From Medicago truncatula (taxonomy: Eukaryota > Streptophyta > Magnoliopsida > Fabales > Fabaceae), in contig NC_053044.1 of assembly GCF_003473485.1 (NCBI RefSeq), positions 198,501 through 262,500 on the forward strand: a stretch of 64,000 bases of DNA. Reading direction: 5' to 3'. The notes under the pieces are model-generated. The model worked only from the letters and a program-made list of their open reading frames with translations, was not told where the DNA came from and searched no databases. Shown piece by piece: positions 26,785 through 39,701 of the stretch (its first letter is position 1; each line of letters opens with the position of its first letter). Made by a program: the position numbers and the translations under genes.

Positions 26785-28121
26785 TCAAGCATGTTGAATC
26801 ATACAATCAAATTGAAAGTTTCAAGTATCTTATGGGATTGGAAATTACAAAGTCCAACAAAAGTACATCATATTACTATTTGAAGATAGAGAAAGTCTTA
26901 GATGGAGACAACCCCAAATTAAAATAATTTGGACACTGTTGGGTATTTGAGTATTGACTTCATTGTTGCTAAAACAAATACTCATGTATGATGTTGGATA
27001 CGATGTTCCAACATCTTGGCACGGTTCAGTGTGTCTTGTTTGTGGCTTGGTTTTCGCGAACTTTATCTTTTTAAGGAAACCCCGACTTATTTCTTGTTCA
27101 CCAAGTAACATATTTTTGTCCAAAATCAGCTGGGTGATTTATTTCTAAAATATAGCAATATTTTAGGACTCATTGGCGGTGTGTTTGACGGTTCCTAAAG
27201 ATGTTCCTACTTTTTAGGAGTTGCTATATTTGTTACTATTTTGTTATGTGAGATCATTGAAGATTCTATGAAGATTTTATTCACGTGACTTGTGGTCCAA
27301 GAGACTTGTGTTTCCAGAAGAAATATATTTTTCAGATGGATATTTTTATTTGTGAAATATATTTTCAAAAGAGATTTTGGAAGATATATTTTTGAAAAAT
27401 ATTTGTTTCAATATATTTCTGAAAAAGAATATTTGATATAAATATATGTTTAGCCTATGACGAAAAAGCCCATGCTGCTGAATGGTTATATAAGGAAGAC
27501 TCAAACCCTAGTTTTATTCACCAATTCATTGTTATTGAATTGAGTCTTTTAGGGTTTCATTGTTAAGCCTTGAGCTTTATTTTGTGAGCCTCTCTTTGTG
27601 TCATATTGATGCACTGAGCAGGTCTTGTAGTTGAGTTGTATCAAAACCATCATTTTATATAAGAGAATAGATTTTAGGGTTTTGAGTCGTGTTTTTGCAT
27701 GTTTTTCTCTTATATCGTTTTGATGCAAGTCTAAGACTGTTTGTTAATGACTATTTATTGAGTTGTAACTCGTGTGCTACCCCAAAGCTTTGAAGCAAGG
27801 TAATAGTTTGTGTTTGAAGGTAACTTCAATATTTTGAGTTGTAATCGTAAAATCACAGGGGCTGTGATTGATTGAGGGAAGTGAGATGAGATCTCATATC
27901 TAGAAGTTCCTAGGTTGAAGTCAATACGGGTAGGTTCTAGGTCTAGGGTTGTAAACGAGGATGGGTTAACAAACCTTCCGTGGCTTTTACTTTTATGTGC
28001 CTTTTACTTTTTTGTCCTTTATATTTTCCTTAATGTGAATGTTTTCTGCTAGCTCGATGTTGAAATATCTTACTCAACATACTGTTTGTGTCTGATGTTG
28101 AAACATTGTATAAAACATCAG
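26785..28121 (+). mobile_element. Ty1/copia LTR-retrotransposon fossil: internal scrap plus probable LTR
   Basis: A short stretch at about 26785-26960 reads like the reverse-transcriptase/RNase H border of copia elements (LKYLMGLEITKS). From about 26995 a TGTTGGAT... sequence runs about 1.1 kb to ...AAAACATCA near 28121, with a TATATAAGGA promoter-like box at about 27487, as in an LTR. The element is clearly broken and most of its interior is gone. The age is old, judging from decay, but cannot be dated without a second LTR. Confidence 0.45.
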
Positions 28122-28429
28122 GAAGCTAACTCGTCAGAATTCCAGACACACTCACAAAACATAGAAAAATTTAAATGAGAATAAAATTAAATGATATTAA
28201 TTGATGTGACTGATTTATTTTTATTTTTATTTTTCCATCTTATATGAATGTGTCTAAATCTTTTTGATTTGAGGTTGTGACTATATTAGACTTTCTCTTG
28301 AAAACAATGCTTTTATCTCCATTTAATCATTGTCACTATCCAAATATGCTTTTATCTATAGATCCTAAACTATTTGGCATGTTGATTTAACTCATTCTTT
28401 TTAAGACTGATATCATATTTGTTGTCAAC

Positions 28430-28795
28430 AAACTCAGCCATTCCATTTAGATGCCATTTTATAGTAGCTAAGTTCTACACAAGAGCAGGGAATTCTTTTC
28501 CATGCTCACTCTTCCACTAAACTCACAACCTATGTATACCAATCAGGCCAAATGTAGTAGCTCTAGCTCAAGCTTTAACAGAGGCAGAATGTAGGTCAAT
28601 TGCTTGTCTCACAAGTGAACTTCTCTTGATCCAACCACTTAATTTATCTTTGAAATTCAATTGCCTCCCACTATATGGTGATCTATTATGATATGTTAGC
28701 AATTTCGATAGAATACATGATATAGCATACAATGAAATATCTAAAACATATTTGATAATGATTGCAACTTCATCAAGCAACATGCAATATTATCA
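28430..28795 (+). mobile_element. Ty1/copia fossil, RNase H region
   Basis: Plus-strand sequence keeps the RNase H signature of copia polyproteins (ALTEAECRSIACLTSELL, FNCLPLYGD). Only this C-terminal scrap is present, without LTRs, and it is broken. It belongs to the duplicated unit, so it predates the 8.7-kb duplication. The open frame on the opposite strand here is an antisense shadow. Confidence 0.6.
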
Positions 28796-29047
28796 GTAGA
28801 GGTAAGCAACATGTCAAATATCATATTTTGTAACAATCATCTAAGTCCAACAATTTCTCAAGCTTCTCGTAGGGTTCTAATTTTCTGCACTATCCAAAAA
28901 GAAAAAACATCCCAATAAAGCAAAATGAAACATAGAATACACATGTGCCTATTACTAGTTGGTGCGATCCATGTAAATATCAAATACCAAAACAACCTGA
29001 AACATCATGTCTCATTCATCATCAAAGTGGAGAGGATCGATAAGTTA

Positions 29048-30995
29048 TTAAACGTAATAGTCAATCACACGAAACATTGTGACTTTTAGCACATCCGGCG
29101 TCTTATTGATCAGCTCGAACACACAATAATCTCCATGAGACAGATTGTTGCCCCTTAGAAATATAGGAAATCCCCTTGATATTATCATTGCTGTTGATGA
29201 TGATTTGGCATCATGCATTGCACATGAAACTTCCCACTGCTTTCCGTGAGAATTTTGGAGCTTTATAGGAACATTTGGATTCAGATGCTTTGAAGCAAAA
29301 TCAGCATTAACATACTGCACATTAAATGAGATATTAATTAAAGTGGCAACATAAATAAATAACTCAACATTTGCTTTAAAGTAAAATCCTCACCACATAA
29401 TTTCCCTTAAGAATTTTGGAACAAAAATAAGGGTTTTTTGGATTAAATTCTTTGGCAGCTTCCTCTGCTCTTTTAGAAGCATGATTGTCACTTGTTTCAA
29501 CCTTGGACCTTTTCCTAGGACTATGAAACTTTGTTTTTGTTTCTCCATTTGTACTTTGAGTTTTGAATGGATAGCAAATCTCAATAGAAGTTGCATCAAA
29601 TATAAAGACACTAAACTTTGAATCCCCTTCATATTTGAAACACAGGAAGGAACCATACCCTATAGAATAGTATTCTGCAAACTGTTGCCATTTGTTGCAA
29701 AAGTAAACGTCATTGCCGCATTTCTTCAGTTTCATTTCCCAATCACAACCATCGGGAACAGTAATTGTAGCAACATTCTTGAGTTCATTCCCAAATCTTT
29801 TTATAAATTCATCTGGAATTCTCTACAGTGATAACAGTTCATCCGTTATAGTATAGGACCAAATTTTAGAGCAGGGCTGACACATTTGAGATTTACATAA
29901 TTGGTTTGCTTCTATTTCTCCTAGTTTCACTTTTCTTCAATTTGTTCAAAATCAATTTTTGTCGCCATTGAACCAAACGAAGATAAGTAGACTTAGTAGA
30001 AAAAAGAAGGATAAACCTTAAACAGAATGGATCATACCAAATGTCAAAATTAAATCGAATCATGTAAAAGAGTCACAAAGCATTTCAAATAGATTCCCTA
30101 AACAATCGTAAAGAGACTTTCGAGGAAGCACAATTTATCATTTTATAACTAATATTATAAGATAATATTACATGCATATGTAAAAGCACAAAACAAGCTA
30201 CCCACAATTCACAAATTAAACGTCACGGTTTCTAGTCATCACCTTGAAACCACTGAGACAAAGACAAAGACAAACCCAAAAAGATTAAATATTTTTCATG
30301 CTTTTTTTCTTACAAGGGATTTTTTTTATTACAACCATTGAAGTATTTAGCAGAAGCATAATACAAAGAATGAATTATTTGAAGTTGAGATTTAAAGTTT
30401 TCTACTACAAACATGAATTTTAGTCTTGAATTGACTCTTAAGGGAATGTAATGAAACATAAGTCTCTTCTGATTCAACTATGGGAATGAAATCAAACATA
30501 AGTTAATGTAGTTTGTAGAGACAAAAACTCCAAATTCTAGCTTCATGTTAAAAACACATGAACAAATGTCAAAATCAATTTCACATCTCCAAAATCAATT
30601 TTGCCTTATCCAAAAGTGAAACCAAACATACACTAAACTAACTTAAGAAAAGATTAAAAATCAATTTTTACAACCTTAGAATGAAAGAAACAATAAACAG
30701 AACAAGTGATCAACATGACAAAGAGACTTTCAGCACATTTAATGATTTTATAAAATTAATAATAACATTTGATTGACATGCATGCATGCATAATAGTACA
30801 AAACAAGCCAGAAAAAAGCACTAGTATTTGAGACATAAACATATATAGGCAGAAAAACAACTCAAAAGAAAGAGACAAAAATAAACATACTAATTTAGTG
30901 TCATGAATGGCTGAGGGAAGGATGGCTTTCATAAAATGTTTAGAATCCTTCTCCGCCACCGGTGGCCGGACAGAGCTTCTCCGGCGAGCCTGCAT
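29048..30995 (-). CDS. REM-type transcription factor with two B3 domains (gene D)
   Basis: Three phase-0 exons on the minus strand: 30995-30891, 29822-29394 and 29314-29048, giving 266 residues. Exon 1 encodes MQARRRSSVRPP then KDSKHFMKAILPSAIHDTKL, the basic leader and first strand of B3-1. Exon 2 holds the rest of B3-1 (RIPDEFIKRFGNEL, VTVPDG, CYPFKT-type strand), a linker with PRKRSKVE (possible nuclear signal) and the first strand of B3-2. Exon 3 completes B3-2 (NADFASKHL, GDYCVFELI, VTMFRVIDY). It is closest to gene E, then to the second half of genes A and C. Intron 1 is about 1.07 kb. The acceptor of exon 2 is CTACAG-type (TAG) where most paralogs have CAG. An apparently identical copy, D', lies 8,706 bases to the right. 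Confidence 0.82.
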
Positions 30996-31286
30996 ATTGT
31001 TGCAATTTTGTAAAAAGTGTTCAAAGTTTACTTCATATTCTAAATATATGTTATTTATTTTTGAGTTAAATATCTTTTGATCATGTAAATATACCAATTT
31101 TTTATTTTAATGAACTTTTAGTCCCTCAAAACTTTTCATCTTCATTTTTTGACGTTCATTTTAAGTAAACTCATATATAGAATTCACATTTTTGAATGAA
31201 TTTTTTGCAGAAAAATTTATAATATTATAATATTCTCTCCAAAAGAATAATTTTTTTTTAATAAAATATGATTTTTTATATTTTTT

Positions 31287-32146
31287 AGGCTTAATTATTA
31301 AAATTGACCTTGTAATATATGCGAAATCGAAAAACGATCCTGTAAAATAAAAAACACATATTATAACCCTGTAATTTGGGATTCTTATTATTTTTTTACC
31401 ATAAAATATAGTTGAAGTCCAAAAAATTCTTGGAGGTTGAATTTTTTCATAGTTTTTTTCAAACATGTTTAGTACGTTAAAACATGACTTTACACAAAAA
31501 TTTAAATTTTTTCAACTAAGGACGAATTGATTATGAATTTTTAATGTGTCAAAAACACAAAAAACAAAATAATGATAACTCCAACCTAAAATCAAATTTT
31601 GAGCTCATTGTTTGACAAAGACATCTATAGAAATACATAAAAAGGATCTGCAAAAATTTGTAGCATTTCAAAAATGTTTCCATATTTTTTATTTTTCAAC
31701 CAAAACGTGCGAAATTGCAATTTTGATCCGAGTGCATACTCATGGGTCAAATTTTGTTCTCTAATTTTGTAGGCATGGTTATAACATCACAAGAAACTTC
31801 ACCTTTAAATTTTGGAGATTTTAAACGAGACAAAAATTAATTCTGAATTGTTTAATAAATTCATCCTTAGTCGGAAAAATCTATTTTTTCGTGTAACACC
31901 GTGTTTTAACATCCTAAAGATGACTTTTCTTTTTAAAAAAAAAAAAACATCCTAAAGATGGTTGGAAAAAAAATCATGAAAAAATTCAATCTCTAGATAA
32001 CTTTTTTGGACCACGAGTTTCTTATAGAGTCAAAAATAAGAAGAATTTCAAATTGCAAGGTTAAAATATCTATTTTTTATTTTACAATGTCATTTTTCAG
32101 ACATCACGTATTTTACAGAGTCAATTTAAACAATTAACCCTATTTT
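31287..32146. mobile_element. Long fold-back (inverted-repeat) element of about 860 bases
   Basis: The ends invert onto each other: TTAATTATTAAAATTGACCT on the left and the inverse of TCAATTTAAACAATTAACCC on the right. Pairing continues inward through TGTAAAATA / TATTTTACA, and the middle has a second inverted pair around ACTAAGGACGAATT / CATCCTTAGTCGG. No coding. Likely a non-autonomous DNA transposon with very long terminal repeats (MULE-like by shape only). Confidence 0.55.
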
Positions 32147-32955
32147 TTAAGATTAATTTCATATTTAACTAAAAAATTCTAATTTATTTTAGGAAAGAAT
32201 GATCGAAAGTGGTGATTAAAAATTTAATATATATTAAAAATCGAAGAAATTTTTTCAAAGGCCTAAAACAAAATGTTAATATATTTATGCAGCTTGAAAA
32301 TATATTTAACCTTTTATTTATTATATATAAAGAATAAAGAAAAATCAACTAGTATAATGTGATAGTGACGGGACGAGACCTGCAAAGGCAAAGACACAAA
32401 CTGACAAAAATAAGATTTTCTCTTCTTCTATTTTTGACATGATCTTTCGATTATGATTGATCTAATGAAAAATAAATTAAAAAAAAATAAGAAGAAAGGA
32501 GAGGAGAGGAGTATAAAAACGAGGGAAGAAGAAAAAAAAGATTTTAAGAAACGAAAAACGTGACCTTTTATTTTGTCTAACAATAAAATTGAGTGTCACG
32601 TTTTTTTTGTTGGACTTTTTCTTATAACATTCATTCATTTTATAATGGAAAGTGAAATGGTAATGGTTGGAGTTCGAACATCAGACACTCTACTTTTTCA
32701 CAATTAAAATAAACGTGTTACTTGATAATAAAAAAGAAAGTAATTTTATAAAAAAAAAAAAAAGACATTTCAATTATAGACGAGGTTTGATTAGGACATG
32801 ACTCACGATGAATTATTGTTTAAATTTAATTGAAAGAGATATCAATATTTAATTCTAATACATTTAAGAAATCTGTATATACCAAACTTTCCAATTCTAT
32901 AGATAGATAACATGCTCTCGAAGTTAGTCTCTATGAACCCAAATTATATCATTAA

Positions 32956-33187
32956 GGGTGTATTTGGATGGAGGGTTTAGGAGGGGAGGTTTAGTTTTCA
33001 TTTTTAAATTACGGACATTATGAAATGTTTTTTAAAAAGTTAACATATTAACATAATAAACAATCTTATAACACTTCAATCATACTTGATTTATTTTAGA
33101 AAAACATGTTACATAGTCCGTAATTTAAAAAAGAAAAGTAAATTCTCCCCTCCCTTCTCCTCCTAAACCCTCCATCCAAACAGACCC
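32956..33187. mobile_element. Tourist-type (PIF/Harbinger) MITE
   Basis: Long, nearly perfect inverted ends (GGGTGTATTTGGATGGAGGG and the inverse of CCCTCCATCCAAACAGACCC) extend through GTTTAGGAGG. The element is bounded by TAA on both sides (32953-32955 and 33188-33190), the expected 3-bp target duplication. Even the interior (AAATTACGGAC / GTCCGTAATTT) is inverted, so the whole 232 bases could fold into one hairpin. Confidence 0.85.
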
Positions 33188-33429
33188 TAAATGGTATAAT
33201 CGAAGGAATTAGGAATGGTGAAATTGGTTATGGATGAATTTTCAAAGTACATATTTTAAAGTTGAAGGTCGCTTTAGTACACATAAAACCAAACTTTTAG
33301 TCAACATTTTTTTTAATGATAAATGTTGTGATTATAGATTCTCTGTTATAACTTGCTCATCTTACTAATTTTTTTATGTAGATTGCATCATTATAGCTAG
33401 TCTTAATCCATTGGTGATGAAGGCAACAA

Positions 33430-33620
33430 ATTAAACATGTTGAATTATATAATCATATTGAAAATCTCAAGGATCCTGTGGGATTCTAAATTGCAAAGTT
33501 AAACAAAAGTACATTCTATCACTGTTGGAAGACAATGATTTTATTCTAGTTAATCATCGTCTCAATCCAAAGATCCTTATTTAGACTCCATGGCAGTGGA
33601 ACCGACCGTCCATAGAACAT
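33430..33620 (+). mobile_element. Probable Ty1/copia fossil scrap
   Basis: It shares words with the copia scrap at 26785-26960 (CATGTTGAAT.ATA.AATCA, GTGGGATT..AAATT, AACAAAAGTACAT) and is even more decayed. It is broken, has no ends and cannot be dated. Family assignment is by similarity to the other scrap only. Confidence 0.35.
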
Positions 33621-33995
33621 AAATCCTAAATATTTTGAGGATGCATACCGGTATAAGAGCCATTGACCGTCACAAGAATGCAGTTCGGTTGGTGATATGA
33701 GAGACATCAAAGGCGTACTACTAGAAGGTTCAGGGTTCGAACCCTAAAAACTAATATGGAAGGCAACATGGCATGTTGATTTTTAGGCCTGTCATCATAG
33801 CCATTTCATTTACATGTCACTGACTACATTAGTACCTAAGTTCTAATTCTACACTGCTTCAAGGTCGAAAAAGCAAAGACATCCTATATAAGCAATATAA
33901 AACAGAATACAAAGTGCCTATTACATTACTTGTTGGTGCAATGCATTGAAATTATCAAATACCAAAACATCAAAGTAGAGAGGATACATAAGTTG

Positions 33996-36203
33996 TTAAT
34001 CGCCATAGTCAGCCGCACGAAACATTGTGACTTTTAGCACCAACGGATTATTCTTGATCAGCTCAAACACACAATAATCTCCATGTGACAGATTATTGTC
34101 CCTTTGAAATATTGAAAATCCCCTCGTTATTTTCATTGCTGATGACGAATTGGCGTCATGCAATATGCCAAAAACTTCCCACTGCTCACCATGAGAAGTT
34201 TGGATCTTTATAGGAACATTTGGCTTTAGATACTTTGAAGCAAAATCAGCATTAACATACTGCACATTAAATGAGATATCAATTAAAGTGGCAACATAAA
34301 TAAATAACTCAACATTTGCTTTAAAGTAAAATTCTCACCACATATTTTCTCTTAAGAATTTTGGAACAAAAGTAAGGGTTTTTTGGATTGAATTCCTTGG
34401 CAGCTTCCTCTGATCTTTTAGAAGCATGATTGTCACTTGTTTCAACCTTGGACCTTTTCCTAGGACTATGACACTTTGTGTTTGTTTCTCCATTAATACT
34501 TTGAGTTTTGAATGGATAGCAAATCTCAACAGAAGTTACATCAAATATAACAACATTAAACTTTGAATCCCCTTCATATTTGAAACGCAAGAAGGAACCA
34601 TACCCTATAGAATAGTATTCTGCAAACTGTTGCCATTTGTTGCAAAAGTAAACGTCGTTGCCGCATTTCTTCAGTTCCATTTCCCAATCACAGCCATCGG
34701 GAACAGTAATTGTAGCAACATTCTTGAGTTCATTCCCAAATCTTTTTATAAATCCATCTGGAATTCTCTGCAGTGATAACAACTCATCTGTTATACGTGT
34801 ATGAGATTGTCACAATTGGTTCACTTCTATGACTCTTGGTATCACTTTTGTTCAATATAATTCATTCAAAATCAGCTCGCTTTTCAACAATTTGTTCAAA
34901 ATCAATTTTTGGCGCCATAGAACCAAACGAAGATAATTCAACTTTGTAGGAAAAAGAAGGATAAACCTCAAGCAGAACTGGTCATCATCTTGAATAGAGA
35001 GAGAGCACCAAATGTCAAAATCCAATCACGCAAAATTGTCACAAAGCATTTCAATAAACAATTATAAAGAGACTTTCGAGAAAGCACATTTTATCATTTT
35101 GTAATTCATAATATAATATTTGACATGCATATATAAAATCATAAAATTACAAGCTAACCACAGTTCACTCCTTCACATAGAGGTGAAAAGCAGCAGCGTT
35201 TCCGTAACTTCAATATCACAGTTTCGAGTCATCAATTTCAAAACACAAAGACGATTCCAAAAAGATTAAATATTTTTCGTGCTTTTCTTCTCAAGAAGGA
35301 TTTATTTGATTACAATCATAGAAGTATTTAGCGCAGAAACGTATTACAAAGAATGAATTCTACCTTAAAGTTGAGATTTTAAGTATTGCACTCCAAGTGT
35401 GATTTTAGTCTCAGATTTATTGTTGAATTCACTCTTAAGGGAGTTTAATGAATTCAACTAAGTATGTACTATGCAATCACTTTCAATTCAACTATGGGAA
35501 TGTAATCAAACATAAGTTATTGTAGTTTGTAGTGACAAAAGCTCTAAATTCTAGCTTCAGATTGATAACAATTCTAGAAGCAAAATCAATTTTACTCGAG
35601 CACAAGCAAGGGGGGTTGGATAGCTCAACTGGTTTGAGCTAAGAGTTAAGTAGTCGGAAGCCTAGGATTCAAGTCCTCACAAGGAAATAAAAAAACTAAC
35701 ACAACAATTAACATACTAACATTTATCATTAAAAAAATGTCAAAATCAATTTCACATCTCTAGAATAAATTTTGCCACATCCAAAACTAAACCAAACATA
35801 AACTAAACTAAACTCACAATAAAAGTTTCAAAATCAATTTTTACAACCTTAGTATGAAAGAAACACTTAACAGAACAAGTGATCGACATGCAAACAGACA
35901 CAAAAGAACAAAAACAATGACAAAGAGACTTTGTAGCACATGAACATTTAAATATCATTTTATAAAATTAATAATAACATTTGATTGACATGCATGCATA
36001 ATAGTACAAAACAAGCCAGAAAAAACACTAGTATTTGAGACATAAACATATATAGGCAGAAAAACAAGTCAAAAAGAAAGAGATAAAAATAAACATACTA
36101 TTTGAGTGTCATGAATGGGTGAGGGAAGGATGGCTTTCATAAAATGTTTAGAATCTTTCTCCGGCGCCGGTGGCCGGACAGAGCTTCTCCGGCGAGCCTG
36201 CAT
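33996..36203 (-). CDS. REM-type transcription factor with two B3 domains (gene E)
   Basis: Three phase-0 exons on the minus strand: 36203-36099, 34767-34339 and 34259-33996, giving 265 residues. Exon 1 encodes MQARRRSSVRPPAPEKD then SKHFMKAILPSPIHDTQI. Exon 2 holds the B3-1 body (RIPDGFIKRFGNEL, ITVPDGCDWEM), the PRKRSKVE basic linker and the start of B3-2. Exon 3 completes B3-2 (NADFASKYL, GDYCVFELIKN, VTMFRAADYGD). It is a tandem paralog of gene D in the same unit; the introns are alignable but diverged, so D and E split well before the 8.7-kb duplication. Intron 1 is about 1.33 kb and contains a SINE-like insertion. Apparently intact. Confidence 0.82.
35619..35700 (+). mobile_element. tRNA-like SINE fragment in intron 1 of gene E
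   Basis: GGTTGGATAGCTCAACTGG looks like pol III box A and GGATTCAAGTCCT like box B, about 45 bases apart. There is no acceptor stem or cloverleaf that would make it a real tRNA. The same sequence is present in the duplicate at about 44322-44403. Confidence 0.5.
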
Positions 36204-36845
36204 TGTTTGTTCACTTGTGCAAATAATAATAAAGTGAAATGAGTTTCAAAGGTTACTTCACATTCTAAATATATAGTATTTTATTTATTATTCTATAAAG
36301 AAAAGTCAATTATATAGTATTTTATTTATCAATGAATCTTCTATTTTTTATACTATTTTTGACATAATCTTTTGATTGATATACTCAATAAAAAATAATT
36401 AAAAGAAGAAGAAAGTAAAGGAGTATAGAAATGAGGAAGAAGAAGAAAAAAGATTGAATTCAATTCAGACTCTCACAATTTTTTAAGGGGTTAATTAAGT
36501 CTTTGACATAAAATACTTCAATTAATCTCTGAAATTTTCATACTATAGACAAATTAGTCTTTAACTTAATATATCAGAGAAAATAATTTGTCCCCAATAT
36601 AAAAATGACATGATTAATTTGAGTTTATTTTTTTTGTTAAGGACTGTTTTGACCCACAAGAATTGAATCTACATTGAAGAATAAATGGATAAGGTAATTC
36701 TTTTTTGACTTGAACAAAATATAGTATCACATTTTTTTCAGGCCTTTTTTCCTTATAACATTCATTTTATAGAAGTCATTATTATGTGGTATTTATATTT
36801 ATAGGTAGAATGGCTCAGTCAAACTCATGTGATAATTATTCCTTC

Positions 36846-36875
36846 TTTTTCTATGTTTCACAAAACATAGAAAAA
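36846..36875. repeat. Perfect hairpin at the tandem-duplication junction
   Basis: TTTTTCTATGTTT (36846-36858) and AAACATAGAAAAA (36863-36875) are exact inverse arms around a 4-base loop CACA. The 8 bases 36850-36857 belong to neither unit, and the right arm is the start of unit 2. The filler therefore looks copied from the unit start by snap-back priming. Confidence 0.85.
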
Positions 36876-37753
36876 TTTAAATGAGAATAAAATTAAATGA
36901 TATTAATTGATGTGACTGATTTATTTTTATTTTTATTTTTCCATCTTATATGAATGTGTCTAAATCTTTTTGATTTGAGGTTGTGACTATATTAGACTTT
37001 CTCTTGAAAACAATGCTTTTATCTCCATTTAATCATTGTCACTATCCAAATATGCTTTTATCTATAGATCCTAAACTATTTGGCATGTTGATTTAACTCA
37101 TTCTTTTTAAGACTGATATCATATTTGTTGTCAACAAACTCAGCCATTCCATTTAGATGCCATTTTATAGTAGCTAAGTTCTACACAAGAGCAGGGAATT
37201 CTTTTCCATGCTCACTCTTCCACTAAACTCACAACCTATGTATACCAATCAGGCCAAATGTAGTAGCTCTAGCTCAAGCTTTAACAGAGGCAGAATGTAG
37301 GTCAATTGCTTGTCTCACAAGTGAACTTCTCTTGATCCAACCACTTAATTTATCTTTGAAATTCAATTGCCTCCCACTATATGGTGATCTATTATGATAT
37401 GTTAGCAATTTCGATAGAATACATGATATAGCATACAATGAAATATCTAAAACATATTTGATAATGATTGCAACTTCATCAAGCAACATGCAATATTATC
37501 AGTAGAGGTAAGCAACATGTCAAATATCATATTTTGTAACAATCATCTAAGTCCAACAATTTCTCAAGCTTCTCGTAGGGTTCTAATTTTCTGCACTATC
37601 CAAAAAGAAAAAACATCCCAATAAAGCAAAATGAAACATAGAATACACATGTGCCTATTACTAGTTGGTGCGATCCATGTAAATATCAAATACCAAAACA
37701 ACCTGAAACATCATGTCTCATTCATCATCAAAGTGGAGAGGATCGATAAGTTA

Positions 37754-39701
37754 TTAAACGTAATAGTCAATCACACGAAACATTGTGACTTTTAGCACAT
37801 CCGGCGTCTTATTGATCAGCTCGAACACACAATAATCTCCATGAGACAGATTGTTGCCCCTTAGAAATATAGGAAATCCCCTTGATATTATCATTGCTGT
37901 TGATGATGATTTGGCATCATGCATTGCACATGAAACTTCCCACTGCTTTCCGTGAGAATTTTGGAGCTTTATAGGAACATTTGGATTCAGATGCTTTGAA
38001 GCAAAATCAGCATTAACATACTGCACATTAAATGAGATATTAATTAAAGTGGCAACATAAATAAATAACTCAACATTTGCTTTAAAGTAAAATCCTCACC
38101 ACATAATTTCCCTTAAGAATTTTGGAACAAAAATAAGGGTTTTTTGGATTAAATTCTTTGGCAGCTTCCTCTGCTCTTTTAGAAGCATGATTGTCACTTG
38201 TTTCAACCTTGGACCTTTTCCTAGGACTATGAAACTTTGTTTTTGTTTCTCCATTTGTACTTTGAGTTTTGAATGGATAGCAAATCTCAATAGAAGTTGC
38301 ATCAAATATAAAGACACTAAACTTTGAATCCCCTTCATATTTGAAACACAGGAAGGAACCATACCCTATAGAATAGTATTCTGCAAACTGTTGCCATTTG
38401 TTGCAAAAGTAAACGTCATTGCCGCATTTCTTCAGTTTCATTTCCCAATCACAACCATCGGGAACAGTAATTGTAGCAACATTCTTGAGTTCATTCCCAA
38501 ATCTTTTTATAAATTCATCTGGAATTCTCTACAGTGATAACAGTTCATCCGTTATAGTATAGGACCAAATTTTAGAGCAGGGCTGACACATTTGAGATTT
38601 ACATAATTGGTTTGCTTCTATTTCTCCTAGTTTCACTTTTCTTCAATTTGTTCAAAATCAATTTTTGTCGCCATTGAACCAAACGAAGATAAGTAGACTT
38701 AGTAGAAAAAAGAAGGATAAACCTTAAACAGAATGGATCATACCAAATGTCAAAATTAAATCGAATCATGTAAAAGAGTCACAAAGCATTTCAAATAGAT
38801 TCCCTAAACAATCGTAAAGAGACTTTCGAGGAAGCACAATTTATCATTTTATAACTAATATTATAAGATAATATTACATGCATATGTAAAAGCACAAAAC
38901 AAGCTACCCACAATTCACAAATTAAACGTCACGGTTTCTAGTCATCACCTTGAAACCACTGAGACAAAGACAAAGACAAACCCAAAAAGATTAAATATTT
39001 TTCATGCTTTTTTTCTTACAAGGGATTTTTTTTATTACAACCATTGAAGTATTTAGCAGAAGCATAATACAAAGAATGAATTATTTGAAGTTGAGATTTA
39101 AAGTTTTCTACTACAAACATGAATTTTAGTCTTGAATTGACTCTTAAGGGAATGTAATGAAACATAAGTCTCTTCTGATTCAACTATGGGAATGAAATCA
39201 AACATAAGTTAATGTAGTTTGTAGAGACAAAAACTCCAAATTCTAGCTTCATGTTAAAAACACATGAACAAATGTCAAAATCAATTTCACATCTCCAAAA
39301 TCAATTTTGCCTTATCCAAAAGTGAAACCAAACATACACTAAACTAACTTAAGAAAAGATTAAAAATCAATTTTTACAACCTTAGAATGAAAGAAACAAT
39401 AAACAGAACAAGTGATCAACATGACAAAGAGACTTTCAGCACATTTAATGATTTTATAAAATTAATAATAACATTTGATTGACATGCATGCATGCATAAT
39501 AGTACAAAACAAGCCAGAAAAAAGCACTAGTATTTGAGACATAAACATATATAGGCAGAAAAACAACTCAAAAGAAAGAGACAAAAATAAACATACTAAT
39601 TTAGTGTCATGAATGGCTGAGGGAAGGATGGCTTTCATAAAATGTTTAGAATCCTTCTCCGCCACCGGTGGCCGGACAGAGCTTCTCCGGCGAGCCTGCA
39701 T
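37754..39701 (-). CDS. Two-B3 REM transcription factor, tandem copy D'
   Basis: Exons 39701-39597, 38528-38100 and 38020-37754 on the minus strand, 266 residues, with the same translation as gene D throughout. Domains, basic linker and TAG acceptor are all as in gene D. Because the duplicated unit includes at least 1 kb upstream of exon 1, this copy keeps the same proximal promoter and could double the dosage of D. Reads of D and D' would not be separable by sequence. Confidence 0.8.

Larger units (their letters stand above)
28152..36849. repeat. Tandem duplication of about 8.7 kb, unit 1
   Basis: This unit carries genes D and E (minus strand), transposon scraps and flanks. It recurs head-to-tail as 36858-45552, at an offset of 8706 at the left and 8703 at the right. 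The 3-base drift is accounted for by single-base differences in three A runs (near 31935-31947, 32479-32487 and 32750-32763). Every open frame I compared is identical between copies. Confidence 0.92.

Noticed and set aside
28568-28783. 71-codon minus-strand open frame (and its copy at 37274-37489)
   Set aside because: Antisense shadow of a copia RNase H scrap on the plus strand.
30756-31097. 113-codon minus-strand open frame (and its copy at 39462-39803)
   Set aside because: It is REM exon 1 in frame with unspliced flanking sequence; the true exon is 30995-30891 with a GTATGTTT donor.
31161-31466. 101-codon minus-strand open frame (and its copy at 39867-40172)
   Set aside because: It spans the left arm of a fold-back element; AT-rich translation without any recognisable domain.
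33715-33750. Possible tRNA gene around the palindrome AGGGTTCGAACCCT
   Set aside because: It looks like a box B/T-arm word only; there is no D arm, anticodon stem or acceptor stem at the right distances.
35619-35700. Possible tRNA gene
   Set aside because: Box A and box B resemble a tRNA, but no acceptor stem or complete cloverleaf can be formed; kept as a SINE-like fragment.
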